Source: Alphaproteobacteria bacterium
GTDB taxonomy: Bacteria; Pseudomonadota; Alphaproteobacteria; RF32; UBA3637
NCBI GenBank assembly: GCA_017414845.1
Contig: JAFQJY010000044.1
Coordinates: 1 to 7,026, forward strand
Length of the DNA: 7,026 nucleotides
Reading direction: 5' to 3'
The notes beneath the pieces were generated by a model that was not told the DNA's origin, searched no databases, and saw nothing but the letters and a program-made list of their open reading frames with translations. The position numbers were made by a program, and so were the translations under genes. Below, piece by piece: positions 1 to 5,408 of this stretch (the first letter of the stretch is position 1; each line of letters starts with the position of its first letter).

Positions 1-549
1 GATTAGGTAAATACTTATAGCAGGCAAATACAAGAAACCCGCAAGTACTAAGGATAAAATTGAAGCAATGGCGAATTTCTTTCTGGTTTGGAAAAGAAAC
101 GGAATAATTGCCAATAAAATACTCATACATTCTATTAAAGAACTGAACTTATAGCACATATGTGGTAAAAAATAGGGCGTCAATCCTAAAACCGTTGCAC
201 AAGCGACTCTGAAGAAAGTTATTTTGGCACAAAATATACTTACCAACGCAACGGAAGAAAAGGCTAACAACACAATTGAAATCAACTGAGGAATAGGCGA
301 TATATCCTGCACCTTTGTTCCCGTAAACAGAACCAGCGAAAGGACTTCGTTTACAAAAGCGTTTTTAGATACAGACAACCCTGCCGTATTAGACAACAGC
401 CGAATATCTTGTCCGTAAATATAATCAGCCTGTAATATTGCCAAAAATGACGCAAAATAGATAAAAATACACAGTAAAAACTTCTTTTTGAAATCGCTAT
501 CTTCGGTCATTTTTCCGATAACGGTATCATAATTCTTTATTTTTTTCAT
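1..549 (-). CDS. GtrII-like multi-pass membrane glucosyltransferase (5' part, cut by left edge)
   Basis: The reverse strand is open without a stop from an ATG at 549 to the window edge (183 codons), so only the N-terminal part is present. The product has a charged N-terminus, then hydrophobic segments at about residues 23-41, 65-78, 87-108, 113-128, 137-154 and 158-183. The pattern fits the GtrII family (Glucos_trans_II), which adds glucose from a lipid-linked donor to O-antigen or another surface glycan on the periplasmic side. Visible family-like landmarks are YGQDIR at 45-50, where the Asp after the first membrane segment would be the likely catalytic acid, and DISPIPQL at 82-89. A Shine-Dalgarno-like AAAGGA lies 11 bases before the start, slightly far. 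Its usual partners GtrA and GtrB are not in view. Family assignment rests on motif memory; another GT-C type membrane transferase is the main alternative. Confidence 0.75.
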   Translation of the reverse strand, partial: MKKIKNYDTVIGKMTEDSDFKKKFLLCIFIYFASFLAILQADYIYGQDIRLLSNTAGLSVSKNAFVNEVLSLVLFTGTKVQDISPIPQLISIVLLAFSSVALVSIFCAKITFFRVACATVLGLTPYFLPHMCYKFSSLIECMSILLAIIPFLFQTRKKFAIASILSLVLAGFLYLPAISIYLI

Positions 550-626
550 TGACAAAAATATCCTTTCATTTTACATTTTGTGCATTATCATAGTATATCT
601 TTTTAATCAATTTGCAAGGATAAAAA
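550..626. promoter_or_regulatory. Divergent promoter region between glucosyltransferase and ankyrin genes
   Basis: The 77-base gap between two divergent starts must hold the promoters of both genes unless transcription enters from further away. Toward the plus strand, TTTACA (570-575) and TATATC (594-599) are 18 bases apart. Toward the minus strand, TTGCAA (617-612) and TACTAT (595-590) are 16 bases apart. None is a strong match, so the exact boxes are uncertain. The plus-strand gene has a good AAGGA six bases before its ATG. Confidence 0.35.
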
Positions 627-1526
627 ATGTCAAATTTTGTTTTAAAGTTTCTTTTTCGCACCTTCTCCTGTTTGTTTTTGACTTGTTGTGTATTTGTTGC
701 CTTTGTCCCGTTGAAGGATATGACCACTTTAATTAAAGAAAAAAAGCCTCTGTGGATGATAAAAATGTCGCAGATTTGGGGCGGTTCCGTTTCTGAAAAA
801 GACCACACACTCGGAAACAGAACAACTATCCAATGGGCTTCCGTCACGGCAGAAGATCCGGACATTATCTCTTTCTTGGTAAAAAAAGGTGCTAACGTCA
901 ATGAAAGTTCTGCAAGTTGTCAGGCAACACCGCTTCTTTTTGCCTTAGAGCAAAATAAAAACCCTAAAATTGCACAAAGATTATTAGAATTGGGAGCAGA
1001 CGCGAACCAAAGAATCGAAGACGGAAGGACATTATTCCATGTTGCCGTTGTTCATACACAATCCCCGGAGTTACTGGATTCTTTTAAGGAACACGACGCT
1101 GATATTTTTGCCACTGATTTTCAAAACAAGGCCGACGCACTTCATTGGGCGGCTGACCATAATAACAATTTAGAGATTATCAAAAAACTGATGTCTTTCG
1201 GATTACAGATAGAAAGTCTGGACGGCGTCAACAGAACGCCCTTGATGAAAGCCGCTTCTGTCAACCAAAATCCTGAAATTTTAAAGTTTATGCTTGAAAA
1301 CGGTGCTTTTATTGATGCACAAGATAACAACTGGGAAACGCCCTTGATTATCGGTTGTCGCAGGAATACGAATCCTGATGTTTTAACGGTTCTTTTAGAT
1401 TATAATGCCAATGTTCATTTATTCAATAATCACAACAGACGAGCCATTGATTATGCACGAGAAAATCCGGCACTGCGTGGTTCTGCCTTTTTGAAAAGAT
1501 TAGAGACTTTATCCCAAAAAAAATGA
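627..1526 (+). CDS. Membrane-anchored ankyrin-repeat protein with about seven 34-residue repeats
   Basis: The 299-residue product begins with a basic stretch and a hydrophobic segment (about 12-28) without a convincing cleavage site. It is probably an N-terminal anchor with the rest in the periplasm. From residue 66 onward ankyrin-like units recur with T-x-L-type starts near 67, 101, 135, 171, 204, 238 and 272, so the period is mostly 34 rather than the usual 33. Several repeats carry an N-x-N-P-[EDK]-[IV] loop (KNPKI, QNPEI, TNPDV), accounting for the extra residue. Ankyrin arrays bind other proteins; no catalytic domain is seen and the partner is unknown. The start is supported by AAGGA six bases upstream. 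The gene is convergent with the GT8 gene 35 bases away. The repeat assignment is secure; location is inferred. Confidence 0.88.
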   Translation: MSNFVLKFLFRTFSCLFLTCCVFVAFVPLKDMTTLIKEKKPLWMIKMSQIWGGSVSEKDHTLGNRTTIQWASVTAEDPDIISFLVKKGANVNESSASCQATPLLFALEQNKNPKIAQRLLELGADANQRIEDGRTLFHVAVVHTQSPELLDSFKEHDADIFATDFQNKADALHWAADHNNNLEIIKKLMSFGLQIESLDGVNRTPLMKAASVNQNPEILKFMLENGAFIDAQDNNWETPLIIGCRRNTNPDVLTVLLDYNANVHLFNNHNRRAIDYARENPALRGSAFLKRLETLSQKK

Positions 1527-1561
1527 AAACGCTTTTATTTTACTCAAAAAAATACACTCAT

Positions 1562-2596
1562 TTAATGAGGCATATATGACCAAATACCGTCATCTTTAAG
1601 TTCATAAACTTCTTGACGATTAGTATCATATTGAAGTAATTTTAATGTCTTTTCCGTTTTTTCAATAATCTTAAAACACTTTAAGTTTCTGTTTCTCTCA
1701 GGACAGATTGTCTGTGTATCTGTATATAAAAAATACTCTTTCCATTGAGGCAGTTGCATCATATTTGACAAAACAATTTTCTGTCCCGAAAGAGCCCACG
1801 GCGTTTTTTGGCGTATTTCCCAATACTCTTTTGCATAGGAAGAAATACCATGCCACGGCTTTCCGTCTATGAAGTGCGCGACAATCACATCTCCGTTAAA
1901 CCCGAATCTTTCATACCAATTATATTTTTGAGATAACGGCACAATCTTATCGGCAAACAGATAATTTATAACATTCTGATCACCCCAACCGTTCACATTA
2001 GGTATCGTATTCATTGTATGAAAGAAACGATCAGACAAACCATCTTCTCTGATTTTCTTTAAGTTAAACAATAAAACGCCTGCGTTAAAATAATTTTTAA
2101 GGTTAAGCGTTCGCATCGCATTCAAAACACGTCCTTCCGGATAGTCCGGAATCCCTGCAAGATACATATCCGTCAGGTCTGTGTTCCACAATCCACGTAA
2201 GTTACCCCGAACAATTGTATCACCGTCTAAATACAATACCTTATCTTCCTGTGAAACAAGAGGTATCAAAAAACGATAATAAGTTCCCAAACTTCCTTTA
2301 TATCTGTTTAAATTAGAAAACCGTTCTTCATCTACATCAATAAAAACAAGCGAATGGGCTTTTATTTTTTGAAGTTCTTTAAACTGTTCTCTTATTTCAG
2401 GTGTCACAGATTTGTCCGTTAAAATATAGAATGAAAATTCTTGTTGTTTGTCTGCATTCAATAAAATTGATGCAATAGAGACACCCGTATGAACAATATA
2501 TCCTTTATCCGTCCCATAAAAAATATGCATTTTTTCGGATGCGTAGGCTTGACAAGACATCAACAACATCAAAGAAAAAATAATTCGCCTAAACAT
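1562..2596 (-). CDS. Glycosyltransferase family 8 protein with N-terminal signal peptide
   Basis: This 344-residue protein is a GT8 family retaining hexosyltransferase of the LPS glucosyl/galactosyltransferase (RfaJ/WaaJ) type. Landmarks in order are HIFYGTDKGY (24-33), the metal and nucleotide-sugar DxD motif as DGD (124-126), YFNAGVLLFNL (169-179), DQN (206-208) and HFIDGKPW (241-248). A tail of about 95 residues follows. Residues 1-19 look like a Sec signal peptide (MFRR, hydrophobic core, then AYA before Ser20), unusual because GT8 enzymes use cytosolic UDP-sugars. The long start is supported by a GAAAGGGG Shine-Dalgarno four bases before the ATG; Met23 has no good site. After predicted cleavage only two cysteines remain, C298 and C307. 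LMSC at 12-15 is a possible but atypical lipobox. Acceptor unknown; a cell-surface glycan role is inferred. Confidence 0.9.
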   Translation of the reverse strand: MFRRIIFSLMLLMSCQAYASEKMHIFYGTDKGYIVHTGVSIASILLNADKQQEFSFYILTDKSVTPEIREQFKELQKIKAHSLVFIDVDEERFSNLNRYKGSLGTYYRFLIPLVSQEDKVLYLDGDTIVRGNLRGLWNTDLTDMYLAGIPDYPEGRVLNAMRTLNLKNYFNAGVLLFNLKKIREDGLSDRFFHTMNTIPNVNGWGDQNVINYLFADKIVPLSQKYNWYERFGFNGDVIVAHFIDGKPWHGISSYAKEYWEIRQKTPWALSGQKIVLSNMMQLPQWKEYFLYTDTQTICPERNRNLKCFKIIEKTEKTLKLLQYDTNRQEVYELKDDGIWSYMPH

Positions 2597-2618
2597 AAGA
2601 CCCCTTTCTAAAAAACAG

Positions 2619-2691
2619 TATATAACAGGTCTTGTTTATAATAATTTAAGCCCTTTGTCAATATAAAACAGGTCTTGATAAAACAGGTCTT
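2619..2691 (-). repeat. Three 15-base direct repeats flanking the GT8 promoter (candidate operators)
   Basis: On the minus strand the 15-mer AAGACCTGTTTTATA occurs at 2676-2662, with single-mismatch copies at 2691-2677 (last base C) and 2633-2619 (A for T at position 11). The first two in reading direction are head-to-tail with no gap. The middle copy abuts the -35 TTGACA, and the last begins one base after the -10 TATAAA. Start-to-start distances are 15 and 43 bases, the latter close to four helical turns. The arrangement looks like regulator binding sites, though a regulator is not identified. Confidence 0.6.
2635..2661 (-). promoter_or_regulatory. Sigma-70 type promoter of the GT8 gene
   Basis: A perfect -35 TTGACA (2661-2656) is followed after 15 bases by TATAAA (2640-2635). 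The spacer is short but acceptable. Transcription would begin near 2628, giving a leader of about 30 bases before the GT8 start at 2596. The promoter sits between the repeat copies described separately, so the GT8 gene is probably regulated independently of the upstream TspO gene. Confidence 0.6.
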
Positions 2692-2695
2692 ATTT

Positions 2696-3136
2696 TTATA
2701 ACATTAAAACAATAAAAAGATTTAAGTAATAGGCAAAGGCACTCCAAACCACGAGAGGGAGCAACAAAAAACCTGCCGTAAGAGATACTTTAAAAAACTG
2801 ATAAAGGCAAAAAAACGCCATAACCAGAATGACAACAAACTCTCCGAGAGCCAAAAGCGGATTTTGAAGATAAAAAAACAAAAAAGACCAAACTGCCAAT
2901 AAAACAACCAAACACCAGAACGGTACAAGAGAGATTTTATCCCAAACAAGAGCAACAGACAATGCCATACAGATAAATAAAATATTCCAAACAACCGGAA
3001 AAACCCACCTTGGCGGTGTTAAAGGAGACAACGGCAACGCATTATACCAAATATAAACTTCCTCTGTCATATAAAGCCCTGCCGACCCGATAACAGCCAA
3101 CAACACTAACCAAACCCATAAAAAACGTGAAACCAT
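2696..3136 (-). CDS. tspO: TspO/MBR family (tryptophan-rich sensory) membrane protein
   Basis: The 146-residue product has the five membrane segments of the TspO/peripheral benzodiazepine receptor family, at about 4-22, 45-63, 70-90, 96-114 and 122-144. Family landmarks are WYNALPLSPLTPPRWVFPVVW (segments 30-31 and 38-50, the loop before and start of helix 2), WSFLFF at 83-88 ending helix 3, and the last helix with P127, W131, FA and YLN. Length is near the family's usual 150-160. The start at 3136 is chosen because GGGAGG lies eight bases upstream; an in-frame ATG at 3181 would add 15 polar residues and lacks family support. Members bind porphyrins and are linked to tetrapyrrole and stress responses; the physiological role here cannot be read from context. 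Its stop is 99 bases before the GT8 gene, which has its own promoter. Confidence 0.9.
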   Translation of the reverse strand: MVSRFLWVWLVLLAVIGSAGLYMTEEVYIWYNALPLSPLTPPRWVFPVVWNILFICMALSVALVWDKISLVPFWCLVVLLAVWSFLFFYLQNPLLALGEFVVILVMAFFCLYQFFKVSLTAGFLLLPLVVWSAFAYYLNLFIVLML

Positions 3137-3155
3137 TTTTATATCCTCCCTAAAT

Positions 3156-3185
3156 AATATATGGGGGTTTGTTTCAGGCATTCAA
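3156..3185 (-). promoter_or_regulatory. Weak candidate promoter for the TspO gene
   Basis: TTGAAT (3185-3180) and TATATT (3161-3156) are separated by 18 bases on the minus strand. The predicted transcript would begin at or just before the GGGAGG Shine-Dalgarno (3150-3145), leaving a very short leader of about 13 bases. The true promoter may therefore lie further upstream in 3186-3295, or the gene may be read through from the ankyrin gene upstream, since no terminator is visible between them. Confidence 0.25.
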
Positions 3186-3295
3186 GCCCTGCCTAAAAGA
3201 AAAACCTGATTTTAATTTCCGTTTGTTCTACTCGTCCTCTTTTCTTTGGGTGTTATCGTGAGAAAAGAAGTTTTGAAAGATGTTTTTTTAATATA

Positions 3296-4021
3296 TCACC
3301 CGTTTTGATGCTGTTTTTTTGAACGGGCTTTTGAGAGAACCTCTTGAGAATGTTTTGAAACATACAAACAACATGCTTTGCGCCGTTCATCAGAGGTTTT
3401 CCCGTTTAATAAATCAACACACATCTCTTGGTGATGCGCCTTTGCACATGATAAGGGTGTACAACCATACTTATCTTTAATATTTTTATCCGCACCGGAA
3501 ACAATTAAAAGTCTGACCGTATCCCGATACCCGCTCTTTGCCGCGCATAACAAAGCCGTCCTTCCCTCATTATCCTGAACATCAAGACGGCAACCAGCAG
3601 TAATCAAACTTCTGACAACTTTACTATATCCGTTATTCGCAGCCCGTATCAGTGGCATTCTTCCGTCCGTATCCTGAACATTGATATCCGCACCTGCACG
3701 AATAAGCCTGTTCACACTTATCCCATGTCCCGAAGTCGCCGCAAATGCCAATGCCGTTATACCCTTCTCATTTTTCATATTTATATCAGCACCTGCCTCT
3801 AACAAAGTTCCGATTAAGTCCACAGAACCCTCCTTCGCCGCGAACATCAACGCCGTTTTTCCATGTTTGTTTCGGACATTGACATCCATTCCGCCCGCAA
3901 TCATTTTTTTAACTTCTTCCGTCCTTTTGCCATAAACGGCACTTAACCACTTTATCAATAATTCTTCATCCGTTTCTTTTTTCTTTGTAAAAAAGTTTTT
4001 TATCGTTTTCCAGATATTCAT
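3296..4021 (-). CDS. Cytosolic ankyrin-repeat protein with five regular 33-residue repeats
   Basis: The 241-residue product has no signal peptide or membrane segment. After a basic leader (WKTIKNFFTKKK) and a degenerate first helix pair come canonical ankyrin repeats with T/P-A-L starts at residues 56, 89, 122, 155 and 188, exactly 33 apart, and consensus GADIN and DxxGxTAL turns. A lysine-rich, cysteine-containing tail (206-241) follows. Such proteins act as binding scaffolds; the partner is unknown and no enzyme domain is present. The start is supported by GGAG seven bases upstream. A strong promoter sits 34-61 bases before the ATG. The gene differs in architecture from the other ankyrin gene (membrane anchor, 34-residue units), so they are not a simple tandem duplication. 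Secreted effector status in a host-associated bacterium is possible but unproven. Confidence 0.9.
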   Translation of the reverse strand: MNIWKTIKNFFTKKKETDEELLIKWLSAVYGKRTEEVKKMIAGGMDVNVRNKHGKTALMFAAKEGSVDLIGTLLEAGADINMKNEKGITALAFAATSGHGISVNRLIRAGADINVQDTDGRMPLIRAANNGYSKVVRSLITAGCRLDVQDNEGRTALLCAAKSGYRDTVRLLIVSGADKNIKDKYGCTPLSCAKAHHQEMCVDLLNGKTSDERRKACCLYVSKHSQEVLSKARSKKQHQNG

Positions 4022-4054
4022 AGTTATACTCCGGCTTAATGTTTATATTTTCTC

Positions 4055-4082
4055 ATAATACCCAAGAAAATTTTATTGTCAA
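4055..4082 (-). promoter_or_regulatory. Strong sigma-70 promoter of the cytosolic ankyrin gene
   Basis: TTGACA (4082-4077) and TATTAT (4060-4055) are 16 bases apart on the minus strand, one mismatch from consensus overall. The start of transcription would be near 4048, giving a leader of about 27 bases that contains the GGAG site. Together with the secB terminator just upstream it makes this gene an independent unit, possibly continuing into the TspO gene. Confidence 0.7.
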
Positions 4083-4145
4083 GTTTTTTTGAAACTTTTT
4101 AAAACGGACACAGGAAAATGGCTGTTTTCACGCATAATTGAAATC

Positions 4146-4178
4146 AAAAAAAGCGTCCCTTTAAAAAGGAACGCTTTT
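4146..4178 (-). terminator. Rho-independent terminator of secB
   Basis: Twenty bases after the secB stop, arms 4178-4165 and 4162-4149 form a 14-position stem with one A/C mismatch and a nominal two-base loop that would open further. On the minus strand a run of seven T (4152-4146) closes it. The GC-containing core is AGCGT with its partner. It cleanly separates secB from the accessory ankyrin gene downstream on the same strand. Confidence 0.85.
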
Positions 4179-4198
4179 ACTGAACTAAAAACAAACAG

Positions 4199-4687
4199 TT
4201 ATTTCTTTTTAGCCGTTTTTTCAGCCGGTTTTTCTTCAACTTCCTGTGCCTGAATATTGGCAGCCTGTTGACGGAAAAGAGCCGCAAAGTCAATCGGGTT
4301 GACTGCAAGCGGTGGGAATCCGGCTTCCCGTGTCATGTTAGATAAAACAGAACGAACATACGGGAACAGCAGATGTGGTACTTCAATCAACAACAACGGT
4401 TGAACATGTTCTTCCGGAACATTGAGTGTTACCAATGCGCCATAAGTAATCTCACAAATAAATGCTGTTTTTTCGCCGATTGTAGCCGTTGCTTTCATGG
4501 AAAGTTCAACCGTATAATCCGTTTGAACCTCAGGAACGGGATCAGCCTTGACATTGATTTTCAAATCAATTTGAGGCATCTGTGTCATACCTTTTACGAT
4601 AAAAGGCATTTCAGGCGCTTCAAAAGACAAATCCTTAATATATTGTGCATTGACTTGAATCATAGGTAAATTTTTCTCTTCTGCCAT
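4199..4687 (-). CDS. secB: Protein-export chaperone SecB
   Basis: SecB is a tetrameric cytosolic chaperone that holds precursor proteins unfolded and delivers them to SecA. The 162-residue product is of normal length and has the family signatures: NAQYIKDLSFE at 13-23, the alternating beta region with EVQTDYTVELSMKA, PHLLFPYVR at 104-112, and GFPPLAVNPIDF at 123-134. The C-terminal tail is rich in Glu and Lys (148-162), as in many alphaproteobacterial forms. The start is supported by AAAGGA seven bases upstream. The gene is transcribed away from the Tim44-like gene across a 124-base gap and ends in its own terminator, so it is monocistronic. Assignment is secure. Confidence 0.97.
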   Translation of the reverse strand: MAEEKNLPMIQVNAQYIKDLSFEAPEMPFIVKGMTQMPQIDLKINVKADPVPEVQTDYTVELSMKATATIGEKTAFICEITYGALVTLNVPEEHVQPLLLIEVPHLLFPYVRSVLSNMTREAGFPPLAVNPIDFAALFRQQAANIQAQEVEEKPAEKTAKKK

Positions 4688-4722
4688 TTTTATTTCCTTT
4701 CTTGAACAGTTATTTCTCAGAC

Positions 4723-4728
4723 ATTATA
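4723..4728 (-). promoter_or_regulatory. -10 box of the secB promoter
   Basis: A perfect TATAAT lies 36 bases before the secB start on the minus strand. The region 16-17 bases upstream is A/T-only (TTTTAA), so no good -35 box is evident. The predicted transcript would begin near 4716, leaving a leader of about 29 bases with the AAAGGA ribosome site. Confidence 0.5.
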
Positions 4729-4783
4729 TCTAAGAAAAACAACATTTAAAAGAAAAAAAACTGGAAATCTTAAAAAAAACAGA

Positions 4784-4789
4784 TATAAT
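4784..4789 (+). promoter_or_regulatory. -10 box of the Tim44-mltA-smr-tsaD operon, overlapping a decoy ATG
   Basis: A perfect TATAAT overlaps an in-frame ATG at 4788-4790. The -35 is poor (CTGGAA, 4761-4766, 17 bases away). Transcription should begin near 4796, just before the AAAGGA Shine-Dalgarno (4800-4805), so the ATG at 4788 would not be transcribed and the gene must start at 4812. Confidence 0.6.
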
Positions 4790-4811
4790 GCTTAAAAAGA
4801 AAGGATTTATT

Positions 4812-5408
4812 ATGCACGCAGAGTGGGTTATTTTAACGGTTATCGTTGTTGTTCTTGTTTCTAAATTTGTATCTGTCTTAGGAAAAAAACCGACAGAGAA
4901 AATGCAACTTATCTCAAAACAAACCGGACAGGTTTTTGAACTTATCGTTAAGGAACAACCTTTGCTTGCCGGAAAAGGAGGGACTAAAAAAAGCGATGAT
5001 TTTGACGAAAACCTCTTTCTTATCGGCGCAAAAGAAATGTTTCATACAACTGTTAAAGCCTTTGCTCTTGCTGACAAACCTCTTTTAAAGAAGTTTTTAG
5101 CGCCTGATGTTTTTTCTTCTTTTGAAAAGGCAATTTCAAAACGTGAAAAACTGGGACAACAGATGGAGTTTTCGCTCATTTCCATTTGTTCTTCAAAAAT
5201 CATTCGTGATGAAAAAAATCCGTTCAAAATAACGGTTGAATTTATTTCGGAACAGGTCAATGTTTTGCGTGATGCTACGGGTGAGGTTTTGGAAGGCGAC
5301 CCTATGTTTATCGGAAAAGTATCGGATACATGGACCTTTGAGAAGAAAAAAGGGCTTCGCTCCGACTGGATTATCACAGCGACTAAAAGTGAGGCTCTCA
5401 ATGCTTAA
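4812..5408 (+). CDS. Tim44-domain (TimA-like) inner-membrane protein
   Basis: The 198-residue protein has an N-terminal membrane anchor (about 5-24) followed by a short linker and a C-terminal Tim44-like domain (about 66-194). Supporting stretches are FLIGAKEMFHTTVKAFALAD (69-88, acidic-to-amphipathic helix start), LKKFLAPDVFSSFEKAI, VEFISEQ (142-148), DATGEVLEGDP (154-164) and the closing WTFEK and SDWIITAT. Mitochondrial Tim44 tethers the import motor; bacterial homologues are membrane proteins of poorly known role, thought to act in envelope or protein-assembly functions. I chose the start at 4812 because AAAGGA lies six bases upstream and the earlier ATG at 4788 is inside the -10 box. The stop overlaps the mltA start by eight bases, so the two are probably translationally coupled. 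Confidence 0.88.
   Translation: MHAEWVILTVIVVVLVSKFVSVLGKKPTEKMQLISKQTGQVFELIVKEQPLLAGKGGTKKSDDFDENLFLIGAKEMFHTTVKAFALADKPLLKKFLAPDVFSSFEKAISKREKLGQQMEFSLISICSSKIIRDEKNPFKITVEFISEQVNVLRDATGEVLEGDPMFIGKVSDTWTFEKKKGLRSDWIITATKSEALNA

Noticed and set aside
566..901. Minus-strand open frame of 111 codons opposite the first ankyrin gene.
   Set aside because: It lies antisense to a well-supported coding region, lacks family features and would overlap the divergent promoter region.
1520..1541. A/T-only inverted repeat between the convergent ankyrin and GT8 genes, resembling a bidirectional terminator.
   Set aside because: The stem is only A-T pairs with a bulged G and a three-base loop, and no separate T run follows, so it is too weak to call.
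2624..2691. Short repeats considered as a CRISPR array.
   Set aside because: Units are only 15 bases, two are directly adjacent without a spacer, and they align with promoter boxes instead.
3137..3181. Longer start for the TspO gene at 3181.
   Set aside because: The extra 15 residues are polar and atypical, whereas the ATG at 3136 has GGGAGG eight bases upstream.
3238..3268. Inverted repeat TCTTTTCT / AGAAAAGA downstream of the cytosolic ankyrin gene.
   Set aside because: Eight mostly A-T pairs with a 15-base loop and no T run on either strand; not an intrinsic terminator.
5236..5400. Upstream in-frame extension of mltA.
   Set aside because: It overlaps the Tim44-like gene by 173 bases and would place the lipoprotein signal in the protein interior.
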